Numbered from the stretch's first letter, positions 25,550-34,447 are shown. The stretch is 64,000 bases of DNA from Saprospira grandis str. Lewin (GCF_000250635.1 NC_016940.1:1777001-1841000), one strand, 5' to 3'. Made by a program: numbers and translations. Notes: generated from the sequence alone by a model not told the origin.

Positions 25550-26821
25550 TTAATCTTCATTTTCCAGTTCATAGAGTCGAATCAGGCGGACCAATTCTAT
25601 CCGGGTGTCGCTTACCTGCTCAAAAATGAACTCATAATTTTGGAGGTGGAAGCTTTCGCCCTGTTCGGGAATGGCCTCCATTTGCGTGACCAAAAAGCCC
25701 GAAAGGGTATGGTAGTCTTCACTTTCTGGCAGATTGAGTTCATACTCTTCATTGATCATATCAATATCTAGGCGGCCCGCTAGCAAATACTCCGAATCAG
25801 AAATTTGCTGATGCTCGGGCTCTGGATCATATTCATCAGAGATATCGCCAAAGATTTCTTCCAAAATATCTTCTAAGGTCACAATGCCCGAGGTGCCGCC
25901 AAACTCATCGACCACCCAAGCAATATTTACCTTATTTTTGATCAGAGAGTTCATCAGGTCCCGAACGGGCATAAACTCGGTCACAATTGGAATATCGAAG
26001 AGCATGCTTTGGATGCTTTTGGGCTTTTCCAGTAGCTTTTGGTGGTGCACATAGCCCTTGATTTCATCAATATTGTCTTCATAGACGATGATTCTAGAGT
26101 TGCGGCAGCTAATAAACTTCTCTCGCAAATCCTCTATCGTGCTATTGATTTCGATACTTTGAATTTCGTTGCGGGGAATCATACAGTCCCGCACTTTCAC
26201 ATTATTGATATAGAGGGCATTTTGGAAAAGCGTCTGGTCAATGCCTTCCAAATTGGAGGGCTTGATGCTCTTCATAAAATGCTCTAGGTCTAGCTTGGTA
26301 AATACCTGCTCTTCATCTTCGGGCTGAATGCCCAAAAAGATGCGTAAAAGCGCATAAGAAGTTTGGACCATTACCCAAACTACAGGCGTGAGCAACCACT
26401 TAATGATAGAAAATGGCAGGGCAAAAAAGAAGAGGCTAGCCGTGGCCGTGGCCCGAAAAATGACCTTGGGCATCAGCTCTCCAAACACCAAAACGACTAG
26501 GGTACTCAAGAGCGTGACCAACAGCAGTTGGGCGGTGGTATCCGGAAAACTAGCGGCCAAATTCATATAACTTTCGGTCAAGATAAACTCCTCGGCCAAA
26601 ATGGAAAAGATGATCAGCACGATATTATTACCCACCAGGGTGGTGCCCAAAAACTCGGAAGGTTCCTCAATCAATTGGGCCAAGATTTTCCCTCGGCGGC
26701 TGCCCTTTTTCTTTTCCAGCTCAATCCGCAAACGGTTGGCCGATACATAAGCGATTTCAATTCCAGAGAAAAAGCCTGATGCAAAAAGAAAGGCTAAGAT
26801 GAGTAAAAGCTGTGTATACAT
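25550..26821 (-). CDS. CNNM/CorC-type membrane protein (GldE-like)
   Basis: 423 residues. N-terminal DUF21/CNNM membrane domain with about four helices (residues 1-180; ASGFFSGIEIAYVSANRLR, TLVVLVFGELMPK), a CBS-domain pair at about 200-330 (MIPRNEIQSIE, VVDEFGGTSGIVTLEDILEEIFG) and a C-terminal CorC/HlyC domain. The family is linked to magnesium or cobalt efflux; in gliding Flavobacteria the related GldE is needed for motility, so that is an alternative. It starts 23 bases after lptC and is probably co-transcribed with it. Confidence 0.9.
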   Translation of the reverse strand: MYTQLLLILAFLFASGFFSGIEIAYVSANRLRIELEKKKGSRRGKILAQLIEEPSEFLGTTLVGNNIVLIIFSILAEEFILTESYMNLAASFPDTTAQLLLVTLLSTLVVLVFGELMPKVIFRATATASLFFFALPFSIIKWLLTPVVWVMVQTSYALLRIFLGIQPEDEEQVFTKLDLEHFMKSIKPSNLEGIDQTLFQNALYINNVKVRDCMIPRNEIQSIEINSTIEDLREKFISCRNSRIIVYEDNIDEIKGYVHHQKLLEKPKSIQSMLFDIPIVTEFMPVRDLMNSLIKNKVNIAWVVDEFGGTSGIVTLEDILEEIFGDISDEYDPEPEHQQISDSEYLLAGRLDIDMINEEYELNLPESEDYHTLSGFLVTQMEAIPEQGESFHLQNYEFIFEQVSDTRIELVRLIRLYELENED

Positions 26822-26844
26822 AATATATATAATCTGGCCAAGGC

Positions 26845-27399
26845 CTAAAATTCGGGGTTTTTCAACAAACTACTGCTTTCAAAGATACCACTAAGCGAAT
26901 CAATTTCCCAGTTCTTAAACTCAATATCTGAGCGGAAACCATAGCCTTGCATGACTTCGGTGGGGGTAGTTACTTTAACAAATTTGTCAGAATAGATTTC
27001 ATTTTTGCGCTCATCCCAAAAGAGCTCCTCGGTTTCGAGTTGCTCGCCTTGGCTATTATGAATCACTACGCTATCCTGCAGCACAATAAAGCGTTTTTTC
27101 TCCGAGTATTCTGCATAAAGGGCCGTTAACTGGCTGCTAATCTGCTTATCACGCCCATAAAACTCTACCTCTACCCCATCCGGGAAGATGCGTTTGGGCT
27201 CTTTTTCATCTCGGTCTTCTTGCATTAAAGGCGCTTGCAGACGCATCCGAACCACGGCCGAATCACTATATAGCATCTCTACTTCGGTGGCTTCTTCTAC
27301 ACTAGAATTGGCCATGCCCTCAAAGCGCTTTACGTCTTGCATGCTGTTTTCACAAGCGCAAAATAAGAGCAAAAGGCCCAAGAATAGGGGGTATTTCAT
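26845..27399 (-). CDS. lptC: LPS export periplasmic protein LptC
   Basis: 184 residues. N-terminal hydrophobic segment ending in CAC (a lipoprotein-like signal), then the LptC/OstA-like beta-jellyroll: VRMRLQAPLMQ, PDGVEVEFYGRDKQISSQL, LQDSVVIHNSQGEQLETEEL and a VMQGYGFRSD end. It bridges the inner-membrane LptBFG transporter to periplasmic LptA. Other lpt genes are not in this window. Promoter box TATTTTTG upstream; operon with the CNNM gene. Confidence 0.9.
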   Translation of the reverse strand: MKYPLFLGLLLLFCACENSMQDVKRFEGMANSSVEEATEVEMLYSDSAVVRMRLQAPLMQEDRDEKEPKRIFPDGVEVEFYGRDKQISSQLTALYAEYSEKKRFIVLQDSVVIHNSQGEQLETEELFWDERKNEIYSDKFVKVTTPTEVMQGYGFRSDIEFKNWEIDSLSGIFESSSLLKNPEF

Positions 27400-27412
27400 C
27401 TTTTCTTTTTCT

Positions 27413-27420
27413 CAAAAATA
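27413..27420 (-). promoter_or_regulatory. Promoter -7 box of lptC (TATTTTTG)
   Basis: Exact TAnnTTTG match 14 bases upstream of the lptC ATG, so the leader is very short (about 7 bases). Confidence 0.6.
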
Positions 27421-27470
27421 CAGAACTCTATGCATCTTTTTTTTTAGAATGCTCATTTTAATAATTTTTT

Positions 27471-27586
27471 GGGGCCTGCCGCCTTCGGCGGCCGCTACGG
27501 TCCGCAGCTCGCAAGCCTGCTCGGCCCTTCGGCGCTTGCAGCGCCTCGGTCTGCGGCTGCGCCGCACTGCTCCCCATCGCTAGGCC
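27471..27586 (+). repeat. Structured intergenic repeat, copy 13 (type I)
   Basis: GGGGCCTGCC to CTAGGCC after a six-T run with arms GCCGCC/GGCGGC and GGCGC/GCGCC. A further hairpin GGGCGCC/GGCGCCC-type tail runs to about 27628. Confidence 0.86.
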
Positions 27587-27630
27587 GAAAAAAGCGCCCC
27601 TTTGGGGCGCCCAAAGGGCGGCTTCGCCAC

Positions 27631-28755
27631 CTAAGCCTTCAGGGCCATGAGTTCGGTCCAGAGCTCTTCAGCGGCTTGTTGCCAAGAAAAGCGGCTGGCT
27701 TGCTGGGCCGTGGCCGCTTTCAGTTTTTGGTAAAGGGCTTGGTCTTGGACCAGCCGCTGCATTTGCGCACTGATCTCCGCTAGAGAGTAAGGATCGGCCA
27801 AGAGTCCAGCAGCTCCAACCACCTCGGGCATAGAGGAGGTGTTGGCGCCCAAGCTAGGCACTCCCGCCGCTGCCGCCTCCAATAAGGGCAAACCAAAGCC
27901 CTCAAATAAAGAGACATAGAGCAGCGCATAGGCCGCCCCCAATACTTTGGGCAGCTCTTCTTGAGGCAAATAACCCAGCAAACGGACCGAAGAGCGGTAC
28001 TGCATTTGGTCCAAATAGCTTTTGAGCTCATCATTTTGCCAAGCTAGGCGGCCCGCCACCAAAAGCAAAATGGGCGAGTTGGTTTTGGCTTTAAAGTCCT
28101 CAAAAGCCTGCAAAAGCCTTAGCATATTTTTGCGGGGATGAATAGAACCGAGGTACAAAAAATAATCTTGGCCCTCCGCATACTGCTGCCGAACCACCTC
28201 TTGTTCCGCCTCCGACAAAGGCTGATAGCTTTGGTGGCAGCCATTGTAGCTATAGAAGGTTTTGCCTTGGGCTGCCGGAAACTGGGCTAAAATATCCTGT
28301 TTGGAGTAATCAGAGACCGTGGCAATTTTTTGGGCAGCCGCAATAAATTTAGGCATAAAGTATTCGTAATGTTTGCGGTGGGCCCAAGGGACCAAATCTG
28401 GAAAATGCTTCCAGGCAATATCATGAATCACTAAAAGCGTGGGAATTTTGGCCCGCAAGGACAAAAAGCCATCTGGAGAAAAAAAGCGATCGCAGCCATA
28501 TTTTTTAAAGGCGGCCGGCAAGCTCCATTCAAACCAGAGATAAAACAAAATGGGGTGGCGAGCTGGAGGTCCCAAAACCACTGGCCTTACATTGGGCCCA
28601 AAAACAAACTGAGGATCATAAGGGCGATCAAAGAAAAAGACAAACTCTTCTTCGGGATGCTGTTCTACCCAGCGTTTGAGAATTTCATAGCTATACCAGC
28701 CGATGCCCTCTAATTTGTTGGCCAATAAGAAACGAGCATTTACAGCAATAGACAT
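27631..28755 (-). CDS. Glycosyltransferase, GT4 family (GT-B fold)
   Basis: 374 residues from the ATG at 28755; a longer frame to 28989 only adds translated repeat sequence. GT-B glycosyltransferase of group 1: N-terminal domain with SIAVNARFLLANKLEGIGWYS, FFSPDGFLSL and an IHDIAWKHFP motif; C-terminal domain with YFLYLGSIHPRKNMLRLLQAF and the donor-site LFEGFGLPLLEAAAAGVP with the conserved EGFGLP..E motif. Probably transfers a sugar from a nucleotide donor to a surface polysaccharide or lipid; the substrate cannot be told. Transcribed alone. Confidence 0.92.
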   Translation of the reverse strand: MSIAVNARFLLANKLEGIGWYSYEILKRWVEQHPEEEFVFFFDRPYDPQFVFGPNVRPVVLGPPARHPILFYLWFEWSLPAAFKKYGCDRFFSPDGFLSLRAKIPTLLVIHDIAWKHFPDLVPWAHRKHYEYFMPKFIAAAQKIATVSDYSKQDILAQFPAAQGKTFYSYNGCHQSYQPLSEAEQEVVRQQYAEGQDYFLYLGSIHPRKNMLRLLQAFEDFKAKTNSPILLLVAGRLAWQNDELKSYLDQMQYRSSVRLLGYLPQEELPKVLGAAYALLYVSLFEGFGLPLLEAAAAGVPSLGANTSSMPEVVGAAGLLADPYSLAEISAQMQRLVQDQALYQKLKAATAQQASRFSWQQAAEELWTELMALKA

Positions 28756-28816
28756 AAGGAAAAGATTTTGGACCAAGAAAAGGCGGCGCAGCCGCCGCAA
28801 AGGAGCGCAGCGACGC

Positions 28817-29010
28817 GGCTGAGGGATGGGCAGCAGTGGCCGCAGGCCAGACCAAAGCGCTGAAAGCGCTGCAGGGCCGAGCAGACCTGCGAGCTGCGAT
28901 ACAGCCCGACCCGCCCGATAATTCATGAGGGTTTTAACCCTCATTTTGTATAGCTTCGCAAAGCGATACCGCTTTGCGCTGGGTTTCAACCCGGCGGAAG
29001 GGGCAGCCCC
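28817..29010 (-). repeat. Structured intergenic repeat, copy 14 (type II, enlarged arm)
   Basis: Minus-strand GGGGCTGCCCC to CCTCAGCC, but the first arm is expanded to about 90 bases by stacked hairpins (GGGTTT/AAACCC pairs, CGCAAAGCG, GAGGG/CCCTC), so the copy is about 190 bp. The inner arm AGCGCT/AGCGCT is kept. Confidence 0.83.
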
Positions 29011-29036
29011 AAAAAAAAGAAAAAGGGCAAAAAAAA

Positions 29037-29067
29037 GCAGCCCAAACAGAAAGACTGTCTGAGCTGC
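29037..29067 (-). terminator. Terminator of the T9SS cargo gene
   Basis: Interrupted stem GCAGC..CA.ACAG / CTGT.TG..GCTGC followed on the minus strand by a T-rich run (As before 29037). Confidence 0.65.
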
Positions 29068-29090
29068 AAAAAATTATAGCTTAACTAAGC

Positions 29091-31133
29091 TTACTGCTTA
29101 ACAAACTTCTGAGAGCTAGCACCTTGAGCGGTACGAACAGTAAAGAAGTAAACGCCAGCAGGTAGTTGGCTTACGTCATAAGTTACTACATCAGACTGAA
29201 GATCAGCCTTTTGTTCTTTGATTACAACACGTCCAGTAGCATCAGTGATGATGTACTCTACATTGCTGTTCATCTCCGTCAACTCTACTTTGGCAGAAAT
29301 CTGCTCAGTAGCGGGGTTGGGGAAGATATTGAACTCAGTAGTTACTGCTTCGTTAGCAGTTACGTTGATTGTGATTGCATCAGTCAAAGTAAGACCGATA
29401 GAAGGCACAATACCAGACTCATAACCAGCGCCATACCATTGGTTGTCCTGTAGGCCAGTTACCGTTCCAGTAGGATCGATGTAGGCAGAACGAACAATAG
29501 AAGCAGGAATGAAGTAGTTAGGCAAAGAGTCGATAGTAAAGTCATACTTATCTTCAGAGTTACCAATAAAGATATGACGAGTAGTATTATCGGCGTTACG
29601 CAGACCGTTAATTTGGTCGCTGCAAAGAACAGTAGCTACATAGAAAGAGTTGGGCTGTAGAACAGCACCAGTACCCCCGCTTAGGTTGCTAAGCGCAACG
29701 GCACGTTGGCGGAAAGCAAGAGAAAGATCAAGCTCGAAAGTATCTACACCCAAAGCTTGGATAGGCAATTCGGGATCAGAGGGGCCAGTAGGCTGAGCAG
29801 TCCAGAAACCGCTTCCATCATCATCATTAAACTTATAAAGACGAACCTGAACAACAGCTTCAGTTACACTTGTATCTGCATTGACAGTAGCTCCAGTATA
29901 AAGGAAAGAATCCGCAACGATAGAATCACCGTTAGTGACGGTATAGTTAGGGATGTAGTACATAGAACCCCATTCGTGCTCTGCAGGTAGGAAGCCGTCT
30001 GCAGCACGCACACCTGGAAGAGTAGCAGCATCGGCAGAGGGGAAACCTGTTAGATCACGACCTACCTTAGAAAGGTAATCATCAGCAGTGATGGTAAAGA
30101 AATCCGTATAAACATCATTAGTGGTATCTATTTGCATATTAGCGCTATAAGATACAGAATAATCTACACGGTAGTCGCCAGCAGCAGTGGGCATCCAACC
30201 GTTGCTAAATCCAGGCATATAAAGTGCAGTATCAGTACCAGGAGCGATAGCGGGAACGGCCATAGAGTCCATAACGGCAACAGTACCACTACTTACTTCA
30301 GAGACAGTCACATAAAGCATAGCCTCACCAGCATTGATGTTTCCTCCAATACCGTTATTTTCGATATTGGCACCCCATCCCATTTCGTCGGCATTTACCA
30401 TACGTAGAGGAAGTTGCTTAGAACCTACTACTTTTGGGGGGTTATAATTCTCATCAATAGCAATATCATAAATTGCCTCAGAAGTGCGAACAGTAACATC
30501 ATCTACACCATAGTAGTAAGAATCACCTTCAAAAGAGAAGCGAACGTGGCAGTTAGTCAAGCTAGTCGCCGAATTAACAATGTTAGACAGATCGAAGAGT
30601 ACCATACCTTCACCAGCGCTACCACTAGGAGCGCCAATAGCAGAGATCACGTCGAAATCTGTCCAAGTTGCACCACCATCTGTAGAGAAGCCAGCGCTAT
30701 TATCTGTAGATCGAAAGTCGCGAAGACCAGCATAGAACTCAAGAACAACGATAGAATCCTCGTATCCAGTCAAGTCAAAAGCAGGAGAGGTAATAGTACC
30801 TATTTGAGGATTAGCACCTTGAGCAAACCAGAAGTCAGCATCAAAGAAAGCCACACCATCTCCAACAGAAGGAGAAGTTAGGCCAGGAGTACCAGAAGAG
30901 AAAGTCCCCTGAGAAATTCCATCTACAGAGTATTCCCATTTTCCAGCAACGCTATCTACGGTCCAGCCCAAACCATCTAGGCCAATGATCGTATCGGTAG
31001 CAAAACGACCAATAGAGTCAATTTGAGTATCGGAAGAACCGGCACCCCATAGAACTGTTTGTGCAGACAAGCTTCCTGCAGAAAGCAAGAAAGCAAGTGC
31101 AACCAGTACTTGTGTAAGTTTTTGGTTAAACAT
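29091..31133 (-). CDS. T9SS-exported surface protein
   Basis: 680 residues. Signal peptide (LTQVLVALAFLLSAGSLSAQ), a long beta-rich region with the Asp/Gly/Ser-rich character of lectin- or jelly-roll-type adhesins (WEYSVDGISQGTFSSG, GFSTDGGATWTDFD, FEGDSYYYGVDDVTV) and a C-terminal type A sorting domain: FNIFPNPATEQI, the YIITDATGRVV strand and the LPAGVYFFTVRTAQG end with a basic KFVKQ tail. It would be exported and anchored through the PorSS/T9SS. The function of the body is unknown. Codon usage is more even and less GC-rich than in neighbours, typical of high expression. Confidence 0.92.
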   Translation of the reverse strand: MFNQKLTQVLVALAFLLSAGSLSAQTVLWGAGSSDTQIDSIGRFATDTIIGLDGLGWTVDSVAGKWEYSVDGISQGTFSSGTPGLTSPSVGDGVAFFDADFWFAQGANPQIGTITSPAFDLTGYEDSIVVLEFYAGLRDFRSTDNSAGFSTDGGATWTDFDVISAIGAPSGSAGEGMVLFDLSNIVNSATSLTNCHVRFSFEGDSYYYGVDDVTVRTSEAIYDIAIDENYNPPKVVGSKQLPLRMVNADEMGWGANIENNGIGGNINAGEAMLYVTVSEVSSGTVAVMDSMAVPAIAPGTDTALYMPGFSNGWMPTAAGDYRVDYSVSYSANMQIDTTNDVYTDFFTITADDYLSKVGRDLTGFPSADAATLPGVRAADGFLPAEHEWGSMYYIPNYTVTNGDSIVADSFLYTGATVNADTSVTEAVVQVRLYKFNDDDGSGFWTAQPTGPSDPELPIQALGVDTFELDLSLAFRQRAVALSNLSGGTGAVLQPNSFYVATVLCSDQINGLRNADNTTRHIFIGNSEDKYDFTIDSLPNYFIPASIVRSAYIDPTGTVTGLQDNQWYGAGYESGIVPSIGLTLTDAITINVTANEAVTTEFNIFPNPATEQISAKVELTEMNSNVEYIITDATGRVVIKEQKADLQSDVVTYDVSQLPAGVYFFTVRTAQGASSQKFVKQ

Positions 31134-31464
31134 AAAATAGATTTAAAATTGTGTAATTAGAACAATAGCTTCAGTTCGGTAAAAATAGGCAAATTATTAT
31201 AGAATACAAGCCCATTATTAAGCCTTTGTTAAGTCTCGCTAGGCATTTAACAGGCTCTTAGACTTTATTTGGCCCCTATCTTTAGCGAAGATCAATTATA
31301 TTTTGAAGTCTTTTATTTTCCCTTTTTTCATTGGCCATCAGCTAACTAGCTGTTAATAATTGCTTTACTTAAGACTAAGTTTTTAGTTTGTTTTTCTAAA
31401 TTATTTTCCTGTTTCAATACAGCTTTAACAAAAGCTTAGTTTTTTAGACTGCCCGCTTTTTCCC
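31134..31464. other. Gene-free AT-rich divergent spacer
   Basis: Separates the T9SS cargo gene from the importer genes. It holds only short AT-rich stretches (for example TTAGTTT repeats around 31370-31440). A near-match promoter box (CAAATTAT at about 31189) may serve the minus-strand gene. Confidence 0.35.
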
Positions 31465-31472
31465 TAACTTTG
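31465..31472 (+). promoter_or_regulatory. Promoter -7 box of the importer genes (TAACTTTG)
   Basis: Exact TAnnTTTG match 33 bases upstream of the binding-protein ATG, leaving a leader of about 27 bases. Confidence 0.6.
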
Positions 31473-31505
31473 GGCCTTTAGTATTTCTCTACATAAAAGC
31501 CTTTT

Positions 31506-32600
31506 ATGCGATACTTTCTCCCTTTTTTAGCCCTTTTGCTTTTTGCTTGCCAAGGAGAAGCACCAACTTCTAGTCAGGAAGAAGCGCAAAGCTCCTCTTC
31601 TCTAGAGTTTCGGCAGGCCCAAGGGTTTAAGGTCAGGGCCATAGAAAATGGACAATATTTAGTAGAAATTGGCGAGCAGCGCTTTTGCCTTTATCCTAGG
31701 ACGTTGAAAATCAGCAAAAGGCTGGAAAGCTACCAGTATTTGCCCTACCCCCTAAAAAGAGTGGTCTGCAAAAGCAGTCCAGCTTGGGCCATGATCGAAC
31801 TCCTCGATGAGCGTAAAAGTGTAGTGGGCATTTCTGATGCTAGAGATTTTGAAAGCCCTTATGTTAAGTATCTCCCCGAATTGGGCCGAGAACAGCTTAA
31901 TTATGAGGCTTTGCTTTTGCTATCGCCGGAGTTGGTGGTTGGTTATGGGGCCAAAGCCGACCCCAAACTAGCCGACCTAAATATTCCCGAGCTTCGTCTT
32001 AAAGAATATGCAGAAGCCTCTCCCCTCGCCCAGATGGAATGGATTCGCTTGTTTGGTCTGCTCTTCGAAAAAGATGAGATGGCCCAAGAGTTTGTAAATG
32101 AGCGCTTTGCCGCCTACGAAGAATTAAAACAGCTAGCCCAAAAGGCCCAAACACAGCCTTCGGTTTTGTTGGGTAGCCAGTTTGGCGGTGGCTGGTATTT
32201 GGCTGGAGGAAAAAGCTTTATGGCCCAATATCTAGCCGATGCACAAGCCAATTATCTCTGGAAGGACCTGCCGGGAAAAGCGGGGGTTCCCCTAGATTTT
32301 GAGGCCGTTTTGGCCAAAGGACAAAAGGCCGATTTCTGGCTTAATGTGGGCAGTTACAGGAGCTTCGAGGAGCTAAGGGCCAATAACCCCCGCTATGCCC
32401 TTTTCCAGGCCTTTCAGCAAAAAAAGATCTATAATTATTATGGCTATCGTTTCTGTGGCACAGGTCGCCACGGTTTCTTTGAATCAGGCACTATTTATCC
32501 CGATGAAGTGCTTAGCGACCTGATTCATATTTTCCACCCAGAGCTTTTGCCCAATTGGCGGCTCCATTATTATTATGATTGGGCGGATGATGCATTTTAA
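31506..32600 (+). CDS. ABC importer substrate-binding lipoprotein (siderophore/cobalamin type)
   Basis: 364 residues. Lipoprotein signal with LLLFACQ (lipobox Cys at about 15). The body is a class III periplasmic binding protein (BtuF/FhuD-like): VVCKSSPAWAMIELLDE, VVGISDARDF, LLLLSPELVVGYG, then a linker helix and a second lobe (VLLGSQFGGGWYLAGGKSF, YNYYGYRFCGTGRHGFFES). Such proteins deliver iron chelates or B12 to a FecCD permease. Its end overlaps the next gene, which encodes that permease. Substrate unknown. Confidence 0.87.
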   Translation: MRYFLPFLALLLFACQGEAPTSSQEEAQSSSSLEFRQAQGFKVRAIENGQYLVEIGEQRFCLYPRTLKISKRLESYQYLPYPLKRVVCKSSPAWAMIELLDERKSVVGISDARDFESPYVKYLPELGREQLNYEALLLLSPELVVGYGAKADPKLADLNIPELRLKEYAEASPLAQMEWIRLFGLLFEKDEMAQEFVNERFAAYEELKQLAQKAQTQPSVLLGSQFGGGWYLAGGKSFMAQYLADAQANYLWKDLPGKAGVPLDFEAVLAKGQKADFWLNVGSYRSFEELRANNPRYALFQAFQQKKIYNYYGYRFCGTGRHGFFESGTIYPDEVLSDLIHIFHPELLPNWRLHYYYDWADDAF

Positions 32601-33600
32601 CCAATTTTTTTCGCTCTTTATGGCCCTTCTGCTGCTCTTCGCCCTAAGTTTGGCGCTGGGCTCTAGCCCTATTTCCATCAGCCAATTGTGGCAAGGGCTT
32701 TCTCTTGGCCCTCAATCTACCGAAGGGCTGGCGAGCATCATTTGGCAGCTGCGCCTCCCCCGAAGTCTGGCCGCCATTTTGGCCGGTGCGGGCTTGTCGG
32801 TTAGTGGACTTTTACTGCAAACTTTTTTCCGAAACCCCATTGCGGGCCCCTTTGTTTTGGGCATTAGTAGCGCAGCTGGACTAGGAGCGGCGCTCTGGAT
32901 TATGGGCGGCAGTTTGTTGGGCCTAAGTTCTTTTTGGGCCGCTAGCCGATGGGGCCTTTTAGCGGCCGCAGCCAGCGGGGCCGCCTTTTGCCTCTTTATT
33001 TTGTTGCTTTTGGCTTGGCGCCTGGGCCAACGGCCCGCCCATCTGCTCCTCATGGGCCTGATGCTAGGCAGTTTTACCAATGCTTTCATTCTTTTTCTCC
33101 AATATTTTAGCCCCAAAGAAGAATTGCAGTCTTTTATTTTTTGGAGCATGGGCGACCTCAACCGCCTGGGCTGGAGCGAGCTGGCCTTGCTCACGCCTTT
33201 GGTCTTTTTTGCCCTCTTTTTGGCCTTTTTACTGGCTCAGGGGCTCAATATTTGGCTCCTAGGCCCTACCGAAGCCCGTTCTTTGGGGCTCAATACTAGC
33301 CGCCTGCGCTGGCAAATTCTCCTCATTTCTTCTCTTTTGGCTGGGGGCATCACGGCTTTTTGTGGCCCCATTGGCTTTGTGGGCATGGCCGTACCGCATT
33401 TGGCCCGATTGATTTTGGGCAGCCAACGCCATCAAGTTTTACTGCCTTTTACGGCCCTTTTGGGGGCGGTTTTGCTGCTGGCCTGCCAAATTTTGGCCCA
33501 GCTTCCGGGCCTCGAGCAATTGCTGCCCATCAATCTCATTAGCTCGCTATTTGGGGCCCCCTTTCTGCTCTTTCTGCTGCTCACTAAACCTTTGGATTAG
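32590..33600 (+). CDS. FecCD-family ABC permease
   Basis: 336 residues from the ATG at 32590 (ATGs at 32575 and 32587 are also in frame); overlaps the binding-protein gene end by 11 bases or more, so translation is coupled. Nine to ten helices; motifs LPRSLAAILAGAGLSVSGLLLQ, FFRNPIAGPFVLGISSAAGL and the coupling GPIGFVGMAVPHLAR loop define the FecCD/BtuC family. It forms the membrane pore for iron-chelate or cobalamin uptake. The usual ATPase gene is missing: repeat copy 15 begins on the last base of this gene's stop codon. Confidence 0.93.
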   Translation: MHFNQFFSLFMALLLLFALSLALGSSPISISQLWQGLSLGPQSTEGLASIIWQLRLPRSLAAILAGAGLSVSGLLLQTFFRNPIAGPFVLGISSAAGLGAALWIMGGSLLGLSSFWAASRWGLLAAAASGAAFCLFILLLLAWRLGQRPAHLLLMGLMLGSFTNAFILFLQYFSPKEELQSFIFWSMGDLNRLGWSELALLTPLVFFALFLAFLLAQGLNIWLLGPTEARSLGLNTSRLRWQILLISSLLAGGITAFCGPIGFVGMAVPHLARLILGSQRHQVLLPFTALLGAVLLLACQILAQLPGLEQLLPINLISSLFGAPFLLFLLLTKPLD

Positions 33601-33733
33601 GGGCCTCCGCTGCGGCTACGCCTTGCGGCGCTATGCTGCGGGGCTCGCAGCTCTGCTCGGCCCTTCACAAAACTTCGCTAGCGCTCGTTTTGTTCGGTCT
33701 GGCCTTCGGCCACCCGCTCCGCAGCGCTAGGCC
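33600..33733 (+). repeat. Structured intergenic repeat, copy 15 (type I)
   Basis: Its first G is the last base of the permease TAG stop. GGGGCCTCC to CTAGGCC, with an unusual AT-containing arm ACAAAAC/GTTTTGT. It has no T run in front, unlike other copies. Confidence 0.86.
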
Positions 33734-33782
33734 TAGCCCTGGCCCAATGGGCCAGCCAAAAGGCCCTTTGGGCCAAAAAAAA

Positions 33783-33805
33783 GCCGGCTCCCTTTGGGAG
33801 CCGGC
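33783..33805 (-). terminator. Terminator
   Basis: Perfect stem GCCGGCTCCC / GGGAGCCGGC, TTT loop, with an A run at its left that is a T run on the minus strand. It ends the Cys/Lys/Ala protein gene. Confidence 0.85.
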
Positions 33806-33829
33806 CTCAAGATTATTTAGCACAAACGC

Positions 33830-34264
33830 TTAGCCTTTCTGGGCAGCTTTGGTCTTTTTGTCAGCAGCGGCAGCAGCAGTAGCTTTGGCCTTTGACTTAC
33901 AACAAGACTTTTTGTCGCCCTTGGTACAAGCAGCGGCAGATTTAGTGCAAGCTTTTTTGTTAGAAGCAGCTGTTGCTGTTGCAGTAGCAGCGGCTTTTGA
34001 TTTGCAGCAAGATTTACCAGCTGCAGCCTTAGAGCAAGACTTTGTGTTGGCAGCAGCAGTAGCTGAAGCCTTAGACTTGCAGCAACCTTTTTTGTCGCCT
34101 TTGGTGCAAGCAGCTTTGTTGGTACAAGCTTTCTTAGACTTAGTAGTGGTTTTTGTAGTTGCTGTAGCTTCAGCTTTAGCAGCTTTAGCAGCAGCGTGAG
34201 GACATTGTGCGTGGGCCATGCCAGCAAACATTAGCATAGCGAAAAGCATCATGATCTGTTTCAT
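33830..34264 (-). CDS. Exported Cys/Lys/Ala-rich repeat protein
   Basis: 144 residues from the ATG at 34264 (a longer frame to 34303 adds a His/Phe-rich stretch before the signal peptide). Signal peptide MMLFAMLMFAGMAHAQ. The mature part is almost only Ala, Lys, Thr, Ser and Cys: 12 cysteines in units such as ACTKGDKKSCCKSKA (about two full copies) and SCCKSKA (a third), separated by Ala/Thr tracts. Charge is strongly positive. It could bind metal or nucleic acid, or be cross-linked in the envelope; all are inference. No family was recognised. Confidence 0.8.
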   Translation of the reverse strand: MKQIMMLFAMLMFAGMAHAQCPHAAAKAAKAEATATTKTTTKSKKACTNKAACTKGDKKGCCKSKASATAAANTKSCSKAAAGKSCCKSKAAATATATAASNKKACTKSAAACTKGDKKSCCKSKAKATAAAAADKKTKAAQKG

Positions 34265-34447
34265 GCTGTGAAATTTAAATAAGTAATGAAAATGTATGTG
34301 CAAAAATGATACACTTTTAGTAGCGTACAGCCAAAACTACTGAAAAAGATTAAACTAAGACAGTAGTTAATTAAATATTAACAGCTCATAGTTACTGTGG
34401 GCTGCATATCTACTAGGCTATTTATGAAAGTTTTAGGACCAATAGGT

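Noticed and set aside
28756-28989. N-terminal extension of the glycosyltransferase frame
   Set aside because: It is only translated repeat copy 14; the conserved GT-B N-terminus begins at the ATG at 28755. The extension of the TIGR02757 frame beyond 3401 was rejected for the same reason.
29166-30881. Several plus-strand open frames opposite the T9SS cargo gene
   Set aside because: Antisense frames over a well-supported gene; compositions are biased (Ser/Ile/Arg) and no start signals fit.
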